Assembly (NCBI RefSeq): GCF_003335505.1
Contig: NZ_QPEX01000028.1
Coordinates: forward strand, 124,001-188,000
Reading direction: 5' to 3'
From: Bremerella cremea
Lineage (GTDB): Bacteria > Planctomycetota > Planctomycetia > Pirellulales > Pirellulaceae
Length of the DNA stretch: 64,000 bases
A program made the position numbers and the translations under genes. Below are positions 1-9,058 of this stretch, piece by piece; positions within the stretch are counted from its first letter, which is position 1, and the number at the start of each line of letters is the position of its first letter. The notes below the pieces were generated by a model, which was given only the letters and a program-made list of their open reading frames with translations, was not told where the DNA came from and searched no databases.

Positions 1-2
1 GT

Positions 3-653
3 TGTTTTACCTCGAAGAATCTTCGCCGTCCGATCAGCGAGTCGATGGCCTACGAAGGGATGTATGGGGCGAGCAAGGATTACCTGCAACCTTTGCTTCA
101 GAGTGTTGCGTTGGCGATGCCGCTGTTTACTGCCTGGGAAAATACACAGCGAACGGCCATTTTAATTGCCGTGGTCTACGCCGTTCTCTACGTTCTGGGC
201 AGTTTCGCTTCGCGATATTCCGGGCCAATCGCCTTGTACTTAGGGAACGAGCAGAAAGCCGCGCGTTATCTCTGGGCTGCGTATGGGGGGACGTTTGCGT
301 TGCTGCTGCTGGGGACGATAACCCATTGGAGCATTCTGGCGATTGGCAGCTTTATTGTGTTGGCCGTGATGCAAAACATTTGGCGGCCGATCCTCGTCAG
401 CCGAGTCGCCGACGAAGCGGATGAGCATGCCATGGCAACCGTTTTAAGTGTTGAATCGCAAGCGAAGTCGTTGGGAGTCTCACTTCTGGCTCCTCTTATC
501 GGCTTTGCCATCGATCGGATGCCGACGGAATATCAGTTAACCCCGATTGCCATTTTGGGGATGGCGATCGCTTTGGTGGCCTTACTTACTTCGCCTAAGC
601 TTCCTTCGCCTGACCAGGCAGAAGCGGGCTCGCAAGGATCCGATCCAAGTTGA
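3..653 (+). CDS. MFS-type transporter, C-terminal part (5' end outside window)
   Basis: The reading frame is open from the first bases of the window, so the start lies upstream; about 216 residues are visible. Several hydrophobic stretches separated by short basic loops are seen: one around the segment that includes TAILIAVVYAVLYVLGSF, another at FALLLLGTITHWSILAIGSF, and a last pair near the end containing LTPIAILGMAIALVALLTS. This pattern, with SVESQAKSLGVSLLAPLIGFAIDRM before the last helices, fits the C-terminal half of a major facilitator superfamily permease of the inner membrane. The substrate cannot be told. It ends 52 bases before the convergent CusA-like gene. Family call is moderate; being a multi-spanning transporter is fairly sure. 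Confidence 0.6.
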   Translation, partial: CFTSKNLRRPISESMAYEGMYGASKDYLQPLLQSVALAMPLFTAWENTQRTAILIAVVYAVLYVLGSFASRYSGPIALYLGNEQKAARYLWAAYGGTFALLLLGTITHWSILAIGSFIVLAVMQNIWRPILVSRVADEADEHAMATVLSVESQAKSLGVSLLAPLIGFAIDRMPTEYQLTPIAILGMAIALVALLTSPKLPSPDQAEAGSQGSDPS

Positions 654-705
654 ACTCTATCGGAGCATTGCGTTTTCGGTCGTGGGATGATTTTGTGACG
701 TGATG

Positions 706-3700
706 TTATTCGGTTCCAGCCCAATGCCTATCGTGCAGGCCAAGGTTCATTTTCAATTCCTTGAAGCCAGCGAAGACGACCGGAACGACGAAGAGAGTTA
801 ATAGCTCGACCGTCATGCCACCAATCACCGGCCAAGCCATCGCTTTGGCGACATCGCTTCCCCGCCCGGTCGAAAGGATCACCGGGATCAGCGCGATGAT
901 GGTGGTAAAGGTCGTCATCAAGCAGGGGCGAATTCGTTTCATGCCTGCTTCGACGGTTGCGTTGCGGATATCGGTGATGGTTTCCAGGCGTTTGCGCGTG
1001 AAAACCTGGTCGAGGTAGGTTGCCATGACCACGCCATCGTCGACGGCGATTCCGAACAAGGCAATGAACCCCACCCAGACCGCCGTGTTCACTTCCACCG
1101 AGTTGACGGCCAGGCACAGCATGCCTCCGGCAAAAGCGACAGGAATTCCCGCAAAGACCGCCAGGGAGATTGGGATGTGACGAAATTGTAAATAGATGAT
1201 GAACAAGTTGATAAAAATAACCAGTGGAATCACCCACATAAGACGCTGATTGGCTTCTATTTGATTTTCGAACGAACCGACGGGCTCAAACGAGTAGCCG
1301 GGGGGCAGTTGCAGCTTTCGGTCCTTTTGTGCGGCCAAAAGACTTTGCTTGACAGACTCTGCCGTTTCCAAGTCGCCCATCGTGCCCGAAGGCTGAAAAG
1401 AAACATGGGCGACAAGTCGCGCGTCTTCGCTGTTGATAGCCCCAGGGCCCCAAGTCGTTTCCATGGTGGCGAGATTCGACAGCGGGATGACTTCGCCAGA
1501 GTGGGTTACCACTGGCAAGTCATCCATTTCGTAAAGTTGTTCACGTAGTTGGCGTTCGTATCGCACGCGGACCGGATAGCGTTCCCGCCCCTCGACCGTT
1601 TGGGTGACATTGGCCCCGCCCAGGGCGGTCTCGATCACTTGATTTACCATTGCGGTCGACATCCCATAACGGGCGGCCATATCGCGATTGACATTGAATT
1701 CGACATACGGTTTACCGAGCACAATATCTGGATTGACCGTCGAGGCATTCACTTGAGGAAGAGTCTTCAGGTACTGGGCAACTTGCAAGGAAGCGTCGGC
1801 AAGCCCGGCCAGGTTGTCACCAAAAATTCGAATAGCCATCGAGGCTTTGATACCACTTTGCAGCATCACCACGCGTCCTTCGATTGGCTGTAGGGGCGAG
1901 GCTGGCGTCACGCCGGGCAAGGTGGCCACGGCGTTGATTTGTTCCCAGATATCTTGCGTTGTCACCCCCTCTCGCCATTGATCGGCAGGCTTGAGCATCA
2001 CGTAGGTTTCGATCATTGCGGCAGGGGCTGGATCGAGCGCGGACTCTACGCGGCCAATCTTGCCCAGCACATCTTTGACTTCTGGGATTTCCTTGATCAG
2101 TGCATCTTGGGTTTGCAGAACTTCCATCGCTTGAGAAAAACTTGCTGCTGGATAAAGCGACGGCATGTAAAACCAACTTCCTTCATCCAAAGCAATCCAA
2201 TCGTCCGACTCAAGGCCGGTAAAGGTATGTTTCAACTCAACATAGCCCGGAACTTCATTCAGGTTGGCGCCTAATAGTTTGGCCCCCTGCTCGGCTGGTT
2301 TCAGCACGGTGGGGAGTCCGATCCATGCTCCTAGCCCCAGCAAAATCACCATGCTGGGGATCAGGAGAAAAGTACCTTTGCGGGCCAAGAACAAACGAAG
2401 CAGCGGTTCGTAGATCCAAAGAATCAAACGGCTGGTCGGGTTCTCGTCGACCGGTCGCAGGCGTTCGCTGGTCATCCAATACCCCAGTAGGCCGAACAGA
2501 ACCGCCATGATTATGGAGAGGGGAAGCTGGGAAACCCCGGTTGCCGCTTGCAGCATATCACCGAAGAAAAAGCCGAGCGTGAGGCCGGTAATTGCCAGGC
2601 CCATCGCTGCCAAGATTCGGAGTTTGCGGTTGGCCTGCGAAGACCGCAGTAAGTAGCGACTTAGTAGTGGAACCAGCGTCACGGCGACAATTAATGCCGC
2701 GATCAGAGAGAATGTTTTCGTCCATGCTAAAGGGGCAAACAGTTTGTAGTCGCGTCCTGTGAGCATGAAGACGGGGAGAAAACTAACCACCGTGGTCATC
2801 ACGGCCGTCACCACAGCCGGGGCCACTTCGCTGGCAGCTTCAACGATGATCTGCCGACGGCGCGGGCTTCCGCCAGGTCGTCCTTCGCGCTCCCAACTGG
2901 CTAATTGGTCGTAGATCGTTTCCGAAACGATGATTCCCATATCGACCATGGTGCCAATCGCGATCGCGATTCCGGCAAGCGACATGATATTGGCATCGAT
3001 GCCAAAGATGTACATCGCCACAAAAGCCATGAGCACGGCGACCGGCAAGGTAAGTGCTACGACCAAGCTTGCGCGTACGTGCAGCAGGAACAGTAAGATC
3101 ACAAGCGCCGTGATCATGATCTCTTGTGTTAGTGCCGAGGTGAGCGTGGCAATGGTTTCGTTGATTAAGCCGGTTCGGTCATAAACAATGTTGATCTTCA
3201 CGCCGTTCAGGCTGGGTTCGACCTGTTTGATCTTTTCTTTCACTCGTTCGATCACGGCCCTGGGATTTTCGCCATAGCGCATCACGACCACCCCGCCGAC
3301 CGCTTCCGTTCCGTTCAAGTCGATGGCACCACGGCGGAATTCTGGTCCCAGTTGGACATGTCCCAGGTCGCGAATCCGCAAAGGAATTCCATCGCGTGAA
3401 CGGACGACGGTTTCTTCGATATCTTCGATCGCGGTAGCGCTATCTTGATTGTCGCCGATGAAACCCCGCCCCCGTATGATGAACTCCATTCCGCCAGATT
3501 CGACCGTTTTGGCGCCGACATCGATGTTCGACTTCCGTACCGCATCGACTAGTTGGTCGAGCGGGACGTTATGAAAACGGAGACGATCTGGATCGATTTC
3601 GATCTGATATTGCCGCACGTAGCCCCCCACGCTGGCCACCTCGCTGACACCAAGAACCGATTGCAGTTCGTACTTGACGACGAAGTCTTGCAGCGAGCGA

Positions 3701-4164
3701 AGCTCGGCAAGGTTCATCCCTGGCGGAGGATCAAGCGTGTAATACAGCACTTGTCCTAGGCCGGTCGCGTCGGGTCCGAGGGTGGGCGTGACGCCCTCGG
3801 GCAGCATAGCCGACGCCGTCCCCAGTTGTTCCATCACCCGGGAACGAGCCCAATAGAAATCGGTGCTGTCATGAAAAGTAACCTGGACGAAGCTATAGCC
3901 AAACAGGCTCTTACCGCGCACCGATTCCGCTTCCGGCACGGCCAGCATGGCCACAGATAAGGGGTACGTGATCTGGTCTTCGATGTCCTTAGGAGAGCGA
4001 CCTGGCCACGCTGTAAAGACGATCACCTGGTTCTCACCGATATTCGGAATCGCGTCGATCGGCACGTGCTGTGCCGCAAACCAGCCAAAACAGACCAGCG
4101 CGGTTGTCACCACGATCATGATCAGGGGCTCATGAACACAGAAGGAGATAATTCGACGCATCAT
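706..4164 (-). CDS. cusA: CusA-like heavy-metal RND efflux pump (Cu(I)/Ag(I) type)
   Basis: Inner-membrane, proton-driven RND pump of the HME family, 1152 aa (family usually 1020-1050). The N-terminus carries the family segments PNIGENQVIVFTAWPG and QITYPLS (about residues 40-70). The TM4 motif with D408 and E415 is present (VDMGIIVSE). The three methionines that bind Cu(I)/Ag(I) in E. coli CusA (M573, M623, M672) align with M667, M717 and M767 here, in the same contexts (YMPS, AMIET, VMLQSGIK). This supports monovalent copper/silver rather than Zn/Co/Cd. The extra length comes mainly from an insertion around residues 505-570 and 620-660. The lysine that takes part in proton relay in CusA (RVRPKAMT) is Cys here (RIRPCLMT). 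The start lies one base after the stop of the adaptor gene, so both are almost certainly co-transcribed and translationally coupled. Confidence 0.93.
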   Translation of the reverse strand: MMRRIISFCVHEPLIMIVVTTALVCFGWFAAQHVPIDAIPNIGENQVIVFTAWPGRSPKDIEDQITYPLSVAMLAVPEAESVRGKSLFGYSFVQVTFHDSTDFYWARSRVMEQLGTASAMLPEGVTPTLGPDATGLGQVLYYTLDPPPGMNLAELRSLQDFVVKYELQSVLGVSEVASVGGYVRQYQIEIDPDRLRFHNVPLDQLVDAVRKSNIDVGAKTVESGGMEFIIRGRGFIGDNQDSATAIEDIEETVVRSRDGIPLRIRDLGHVQLGPEFRRGAIDLNGTEAVGGVVVMRYGENPRAVIERVKEKIKQVEPSLNGVKINIVYDRTGLINETIATLTSALTQEIMITALVILLFLLHVRASLVVALTLPVAVLMAFVAMYIFGIDANIMSLAGIAIAIGTMVDMGIIVSETIYDQLASWEREGRPGGSPRRRQIIVEAASEVAPAVVTAVMTTVVSFLPVFMLTGRDYKLFAPLAWTKTFSLIAALIVAVTLVPLLSRYLLRSSQANRKLRILAAMGLAITGLTLGFFFGDMLQAATGVSQLPLSIIMAVLFGLLGYWMTSERLRPVDENPTSRLILWIYEPLLRLFLARKGTFLLIPSMVILLGLGAWIGLPTVLKPAEQGAKLLGANLNEVPGYVELKHTFTGLESDDWIALDEGSWFYMPSLYPAASFSQAMEVLQTQDALIKEIPEVKDVLGKIGRVESALDPAPAAMIETYVMLKPADQWREGVTTQDIWEQINAVATLPGVTPASPLQPIEGRVVMLQSGIKASMAIRIFGDNLAGLADASLQVAQYLKTLPQVNASTVNPDIVLGKPYVEFNVNRDMAARYGMSTAMVNQVIETALGGANVTQTVEGRERYPVRVRYERQLREQLYEMDDLPVVTHSGEVIPLSNLATMETTWGPGAINSEDARLVAHVSFQPSGTMGDLETAESVKQSLLAAQKDRKLQLPPGYSFEPVGSFENQIEANQRLMWVIPLVIFINLFIIYLQFRHIPISLAVFAGIPVAFAGGMLCLAVNSVEVNTAVWVGFIALFGIAVDDGVVMATYLDQVFTRKRLETITDIRNATVEAGMKRIRPCLMTTFTTIIALIPVILSTGRGSDVAKAMAWPVIGGMTVELLTLFVVPVVFAGFKELKMNLGLHDRHWAGTE

Positions 4165-4165
4165 G

Positions 4166-6211
4166 TTAGCGAACTCCTGCTGGCGAGGCTGGCTGGTTAG
4201 GGGCTGGTTGGCTTACGGTGGTCTCGGGAGGAATCGCCCGGACGTGCTCGCCGCAACGAAGCATTTCGCTGCCGTAATACGGATTAAGCAACTGATCGCT
4301 AAGCTGTAGCCAATCTCCTTCCCCTTCTGGCACCATCGGGCAGAAAAACTGGTGGAACGGTTGCGAAGAACTGCTCCCCCGAACTTCTGTCGACAAGGTC
4401 AACACGGCATGGCTGATTGGTTTGAAATTCTTTCGCGCTTCGGCCAGCGAAAGATGGTGCAGATGCTCGGCGTGCTTAGCAATCGTGGCCAGTTGTTCGC
4501 GTACCGATTCGCTGAATTGCTGGTCGTTGGAAAGATGCGTGGCAAGTTGGAACAAATGCTCTGCGGCTTCAGGGACAGGAACTTTATCGGAAGCGAGTTG
4601 GTTTTGAATTGCGAAGTAGGTTTGATACATGGCTTCCAAAGCTTCTCCGCCGGCCCCTTGGATGTTGGCAATTTCGATGGAATCAAATTTCATGGGGGTG
4701 TTGCGAACCTGGGGTTGGACGTAGCGAGTCGGATCGATCAGGCTTGGCTTACCGGCAAGTTGCATTTGCGAATCGATCAAGAAGTTGCCAGTGGTCGCCA
4801 CCATTTCTCCAGGTTCAACACCTTCCAGAACGACCGCTTTGTCTTTCAAGATGGGGCCTAGCTTGATATTGCGGAGCTCGAAGCGGCCAGGTTCCGTCTC
4901 GACGTACACCACGCTGTTTTTACCGGCGGTTAGCAGGGCCGAACGCGGGATGACAATCGATGGTTGGCGTCCAATGGGTTCCTTGGTAAAGCCATAACGT
5001 GACGTCGGGACGAGATCCATGCCGCAGATCGGACACTGACCTGGGGCATCGCGGATGATTTGTGGATGCATGGGGCTGATCCACTTCCCGGCAAGCTGCT
5101 CGTCATAGACTTTACCTTGCGAAGTAATCGGTATTTCGATCCGGGCTTCGGCGTAATCGCCAGGGCGAAGCCTGCCATCTTCGTTATTCAGTTCGACTCG
5201 AACCCCAACGGTGCGATTTTTCTGATCGACTTTGGGATCGATAAAGGCGACGCGCCCCGTCAATGTTTCCCTGGGACGAGACGTTAGCTCGGCTTGCACT
5301 TCTTGACCGAACCGAATCCGGGAAGCATCTTCCGGATAGAGTTCCAACATGAGCCACACGGTCGAAAGGTTCGCGATTCGATAGATTGGTTCGCCAGCCG
5401 AGATGTACTTCCCCTCTTCGGCCAACTTCTCGATCACGGTTCCGCCGATTGGTGCATAGATCGTAAGACGAGATTCAGGCTTGCCGGTCGTTTCTAGCTC
5501 GCTTAACTGCTGCTCGGTCATGCCTAGCTCGATCAGTTTTTGGCGCGAGTTACGCAGTAGTTTCTCTTGGGCATCGCGAACGGACTCTAAGGAAGCAACG
5601 TTCATGCGCTGCGCCATCGCGCGGGATTCAAGGTACTCGGCTTGGGCCGCGTAAAGCTGCGGGCTGTAAACAACCGCCAAGTGATCACCCTGAGCGACAA
5701 CAACTCCGGTGTAATCCGCAAAAAGTCGTTCAACCCGGCCGTTGATGTAGGCTGCGATCGTGGCCTGGCGGCTCTCATCGATTTCGATCGCACCAATCGT
5801 TGCCACGCTTGTGGAAACAGGTTCGGAAAGAACCGGCGCTGTTTGAATCTGGGCCAGGCGGCGCTGGGCTGGCTCGATCTTGACGGCGAATTGATCCAAG
5901 TCGGCACTTCCACTCGAGGCTGGCACCAGTTCCATGCCGCAGATCGGACAGCGACCTGCCCCTGGTTGCCGAATTTGAGGGTGCATGGGACAGGTGTAAA
6001 TCTGCTGCTCGCCTGCCGAGGAGGACGCTGACGAAGAGTCTGCCACGCCGATCCAACCGACTCGCTGGGCAATTCCCAGGAGCACAATCAAGAGGACGCC
6101 GGTTGCCAGAAACAAGCCAAACGGTACCAGACGTCCGATCCACCAGTGCAGCGTTTGCCGTTTTGGTTCGGGAGGGGAAGACGCATTTCCAAGAGGGGAT
6201 GACGTGGTCAT
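4166..6211 (-). CDS. cusB: CusB-like RND periplasmic adaptor with two HMBD motifs and a C-terminal DUF3347-like region
   Basis: Membrane-fusion protein that links the CusA-like pump to an outer-membrane channel, 681 aa. One N-terminal membrane anchor spans about residues 25-48. A first heavy-metal-binding domain follows (C74-P-M-H77 and C88-P-I-C91-G-M). The lipoyl/hairpin and beta-barrel core comes next (VNGRVERLFADYTG-type and YAPIGGTV segments), interrupted by a second HMBD at 379-402 in which the first Cys is Ser (SPMHP) but C393 and C396 remain. The C-terminus (about 510-660) has FFCPM, NPYYGSEML and RCGE, the pattern of the DUF3347 domain found on Bacteroidetes-type CusB proteins. There are therefore up to three metal-handling modules in one adaptor. 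It stands directly upstream of the pump gene with one base between them. Confidence 0.9.
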   Translation of the reverse strand: MTTSSPLGNASSPPEPKRQTLHWWIGRLVPFGLFLATGVLLIVLLGIAQRVGWIGVADSSSASSSAGEQQIYTCPMHPQIRQPGAGRCPICGMELVPASSGSADLDQFAVKIEPAQRRLAQIQTAPVLSEPVSTSVATIGAIEIDESRQATIAAYINGRVERLFADYTGVVVAQGDHLAVVYSPQLYAAQAEYLESRAMAQRMNVASLESVRDAQEKLLRNSRQKLIELGMTEQQLSELETTGKPESRLTIYAPIGGTVIEKLAEEGKYISAGEPIYRIANLSTVWLMLELYPEDASRIRFGQEVQAELTSRPRETLTGRVAFIDPKVDQKNRTVGVRVELNNEDGRLRPGDYAEARIEIPITSQGKVYDEQLAGKWISPMHPQIIRDAPGQCPICGMDLVPTSRYGFTKEPIGRQPSIVIPRSALLTAGKNSVVYVETEPGRFELRNIKLGPILKDKAVVLEGVEPGEMVATTGNFLIDSQMQLAGKPSLIDPTRYVQPQVRNTPMKFDSIEIANIQGAGGEALEAMYQTYFAIQNQLASDKVPVPEAAEHLFQLATHLSNDQQFSESVREQLATIAKHAEHLHHLSLAEARKNFKPISHAVLTLSTEVRGSSSSQPFHQFFCPMVPEGEGDWLQLSDQLLNPYYGSEMLRCGEHVRAIPPETTVSQPAPNQPASPAGVR

Positions 6212-6336
6212 TGCGAGGTTTCCGCAAGTAAGAACGTTCGGGAAAAAAGGAGCGGCTGGATCGAGACGCCTACCTGACGTTTGGACCGCGCCGGAAATTG
6301 CTTCGACCAGCCGCTCGCATTCAAACTACCTGGCGG

Positions 6337-6642
6337 CTACGAATGATCGTGCTCGCCGTGGGGGCGAGTATCGGCATGGTCATGCCCTGCCGAGGCCAGT
6401 TTCTCGGTCGTTTCTTCGTCGGAAAGGGCATCCCACTTCGGCAAGCAGTCGGGACAGCAGAAACCAACCGTGGTCCCGTTCCATTCTGTGCGCCCGCCGT
6501 CCGCAACCACTTCGCCACCCATAATGGGACAGAGAGTGTTCGCGGTAGCAGATGTGTCGGAAGCGGTTGTCGGCTCGGAGGAAGACTGAGAACAACCGAC
6601 CACAAGGCCCATAAGGACAACGGAAGAAAGTAAATAGCGCAT
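6337..6642 (-). CDS. Small lipoprotein with YHS/HMBD-like Cys motifs and His-rich tail
   Basis: A 101-aa protein with a lipoprotein signal (hydrophobic stretch then VVGC lipobox at about residue 17). The mature part contains LCPIMGGEV and, 20 residues later, GFCCPDCLPKW, the two halves of a YHS/TRASH-like metal site. The C-terminus has a His/Asp run (HDHAD, HGEHDHS). It lies 125 bases upstream of the cusB-like gene on the same strand. Inference: a periplasmic, lipid-anchored copper/silver binding protein that could hand metal to the pump, a role played by CusF in E. coli; no CusF homologue is seen here. The ATG is preceded by an AGG-containing weak ribosome site. Confidence 0.75.
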   Translation of the reverse strand: MRYLLSSVVLMGLVVGCSQSSSEPTTASDTSATANTLCPIMGGEVVADGGRTEWNGTTVGFCCPDCLPKWDALSDEETTEKLASAGHDHADTRPHGEHDHS

Positions 6643-6757
6643 GGTGAACCTAATTAAAATTAAGAGAGACAGATTGCAGACCTAATGCATCAAGCGCGCG
6701 TAAATTTCACGCCAGATGTAAGAACGCGAGAAGCGAATGAAAAGAGATGCAACCGTA

Positions 6758-7210
6758 TTAGGTCAGCCAGACGCAGAGAAAAATTCGTCGGAAGCTCGTA
6801 TCCGGGATGGCAGCCGTGGGGACACGCGATGCCAACTGGCAAGGACTACAAACCACGACGAACGGAGTCGTTGAGGTATCGAAGGCCAGCGTGCTGAGGC
6901 AAACCGTCTCAGAGGTTTCGGTATTGAAAAAAGAAGCGTTCGTCGCCGGGGCTGTCAAATGACAGTGACATGCTGAGTCAGCTTGAAGGGAGTCTCCGGC
7001 GACATCCGGACGAGGTGCCGCTTCTTTACGGCAATGCGAGCAGCCTGCCGTTGATGGGGCTAAGGGAGCCACATCACAACAGCCACAAGATGTTGTGCAG
7101 GCGGCTTCTCGGAGACAAGGGCAAGAGGACGTATTGGCCAAGCATATTGTCTGAACCAACAGCATGATGGCTGTCGTAAGAACAGACGCTTTGCCAAGAA
7201 CCCCAAACAC
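6758..7210 (-). CDS. Cys-rich secreted protein of the metal efflux cluster, function unknown
   Basis: A 150-aa protein with 15 cysteines. It starts at GTG, chosen because a strong AGGAGA site stands 6 bases ahead. A hydrophobic N-terminal stretch (SVLTTAIMLLVQTICLA) looks like a signal peptide. The following region holds tightly spaced pairs: SCPC, SCGCCD, GCSHC, ACHCH and, later, VCSPC. Such clusters suggest metal binding or disulfides. The C-terminus ends in a second hydrophobic patch. I do not recognise a family. It sits between the TolC-like and the small YHS-like lipoprotein genes on the same strand, so a role in copper/silver handling is inferred from position and composition only. Confidence 0.65.
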   Translation of the reverse strand: MFGVLGKASVLTTAIMLLVQTICLANTSSCPCLREAACTTSCGCCDVAPLAPSTAGCSHCRKEAAPRPDVAGDSLQADSACHCHLTAPATNASFFNTETSETVCLSTLAFDTSTTPFVVVCSPCQLASRVPTAAIPDTSFRRIFLCVWLT

Positions 7211-7353
7211 GCTTATCTCCTGAGAATCATACGGAAAAGCCGCGCTGTTCGTTCTGTTTTGGAAGAGTAAACAGCGCAGAGCTTCATTGAAGTCTAGGCC
7301 CGCAACACTCTTGCGTCAACGTCGAATAGCGAGCCAGGCTTCATGGCGTATCG

Positions 7354-8811
7354 CTAATTCGAGCCTGGTAAACCAGTTAAGGCGATATCTTGCCCGGCGG
7401 CTTGAGAGAGTTTCGCGAGCGATGTAGCCAAATCGCCGATGGCCTGATGGTAACCAACTTCTAAGGTCAAGAGGCTGCGGTAATCGCGAATCACACGATC
7501 GAACTCAACCGTGCCGTTGCTATAAGCTTCTTGGTCAGCGGCCAGCGTTTGACGGGCTTGAGGTAGAATGGTGGCCTGATAGAGCATGGCCGTTTCGTGG
7601 GCTCGATGAGCCTCGGCCAAGAGATCGACAATCAACGCTTCATAGCGATCGGTCAGTTCTTCTACAGAGTTATGAGCCGCTTGGTGTTTCCATTTCGCTT
7701 CGTTCTCGATCGCATCGTATTTTTCACGCCAGATAGGGATGCTCACTTGCGCTCCGAGAGCCCAAGGGTCTTGTCCCACGTCGACAATTGTGCTGGGGGG
7801 GCGATTGTTATCGGTGGGGTAGTAGCTGGCCGAAAGAACGAATTCGGGACGCCGCATGAGTCGGGCAACTTCTACGCCCCAGCGCGAGGCCTGAGTCCGC
7901 ATTTGGGCAGCTTCAATTTCAGGCTGATTCTGTAAAGCTACCAGAGTCATTTGTTCCGCGTTGGCTTCGGGCAAAATCGGACTAAGCGTTTGCGGAGAAG
8001 CGATGTGTGTTCCCGCTGGCTGGGCCGTTAAACGATTAAGTTCCGCTTCGACACCTTGCCGTTGTCGACGATAGGTCAGCAGGCGTTCTTCCAGTTGAGA
8101 TAGCTCTAACGTGCCGAGCAATACGTCTCCTTGCGAAGCGGCCCCGGTGGCGATCCTGGCATTGGCGACGTCGATTAGTGATTTCAGGAGTTGCTGGTTC
8201 GCTTCCGCAATTTCGATTTGTCGAGCGAGAACGTACAAACGATACCAGCTGGTGCGAACGGCGGCTTGCACCCGTAAGGCTTCGGCTTCTAGTTCCGCGT
8301 GAATGGCGTAGGCGTCGAAAACCGCACGCTGTTCGTCGGCGCGCAGTCGCGCCAACCAGGGGACCGCTTGGCTGAATGCCATATTAGCTCGCTGCGAGCC
8401 GGAGGCGGTTTCCAACGCATTGCCAAATGCGTTCACACCGAACCTGGGATCGGGTAGCTTGTCAACGTACTGTGACTTGGCAACGGCGCTTTGGTATTCG
8501 TGATAAAGACGCGTTAAGCGAGGATTCCGATCACGGGCCCGTTGTTCCAGCTCAGCCAAGGCATCTGCTGGGGAGTATTGTTGGTGGGCCACGAGCGTTA
8601 TCGTGGAAGGCACGATCTCATGAGCGAGGACATCCGCAGCTTGAGGTATCCGAGCCGTCGAGGCGGAAGGTGCGGGGGACGCGATGAACTGCTCTGCAGC
8701 GGGAGCTAGGGGGCCCATGTCGTCGGAACGAGAGGGTTCGGTCGCGGCACAACCACCCAGCAGGGCGAGTGTTGCTAGCGGAAAAAAGTTGATCTTGCGA
8801 AGTGCCAACAT
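7354..8811 (-). CDS. TolC/CusC-like outer-membrane efflux lipoprotein
   Basis: An outer-membrane channel subunit, 485 aa, with a lipoprotein signal (LATLALLGGC, Cys at about residue 21). Two repeats of the OEP fold are seen: long helical segments including LAELEQRARDRNPRL and the second-repeat FVLSASYYPTDN and LGAQVSIPIW, a pattern usual for CusC/CzcC-type proteins. It is the first gene of the run that continues into the Cys-rich protein, the small lipoprotein, cusB and cusA. The distance of 143 bases to the Cys-rich gene leaves room for an internal promoter. Most likely it is the outer-membrane exit of the copper/silver pump. Confidence 0.88.
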   Translation of the reverse strand: MLALRKINFFPLATLALLGGCAATEPSRSDDMGPLAPAAEQFIASPAPSASTARIPQAADVLAHEIVPSTITLVAHQQYSPADALAELEQRARDRNPRLTRLYHEYQSAVAKSQYVDKLPDPRFGVNAFGNALETASGSQRANMAFSQAVPWLARLRADEQRAVFDAYAIHAELEAEALRVQAAVRTSWYRLYVLARQIEIAEANQQLLKSLIDVANARIATGAASQGDVLLGTLELSQLEERLLTYRRQRQGVEAELNRLTAQPAGTHIASPQTLSPILPEANAEQMTLVALQNQPEIEAAQMRTQASRWGVEVARLMRRPEFVLSASYYPTDNNRPPSTIVDVGQDPWALGAQVSIPIWREKYDAIENEAKWKHQAAHNSVEELTDRYEALIVDLLAEAHRAHETAMLYQATILPQARQTLAADQEAYSNGTVEFDRVIRDYRSLLTLEVGYHQAIGDLATSLAKLSQAAGQDIALTGLPGSN

Positions 8812-9058
8812 TCGGCAGTCTCACCATGGATAGACGGAGCCGGATGGATCTTGTTCCATCGGTCCGCTTAGAGATTCGAGTTGGGCACGGTCCTGCAGAA
8901 AGATCGGAATATAACGAAGGCCCGGAACGACCGAAGAGAGCGGCTGGGCGCGTTTTTCCAAAGATAACGGACAGGTTATTCCGTTTAGGAAGACTTCACA
9001 GCCTTGCTGCGTTCAGGCCAAGCTACCTGAACGCAAGGAGGGTGGAGTAAAGAGACAG

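Noticed and set aside
2-424. Frame opening at the window edge with an ATG-like start
   Set aside because: The MFS frame in phase 3 has clear membrane helices and covers the same bases; this one has no membrane or domain pattern.
4352-4861. Plus-strand frame of 169 aa inside the cusB-like gene
   Set aside because: It is a shadow of the minus-strand adaptor, without a ribosome site or recognisable motif.
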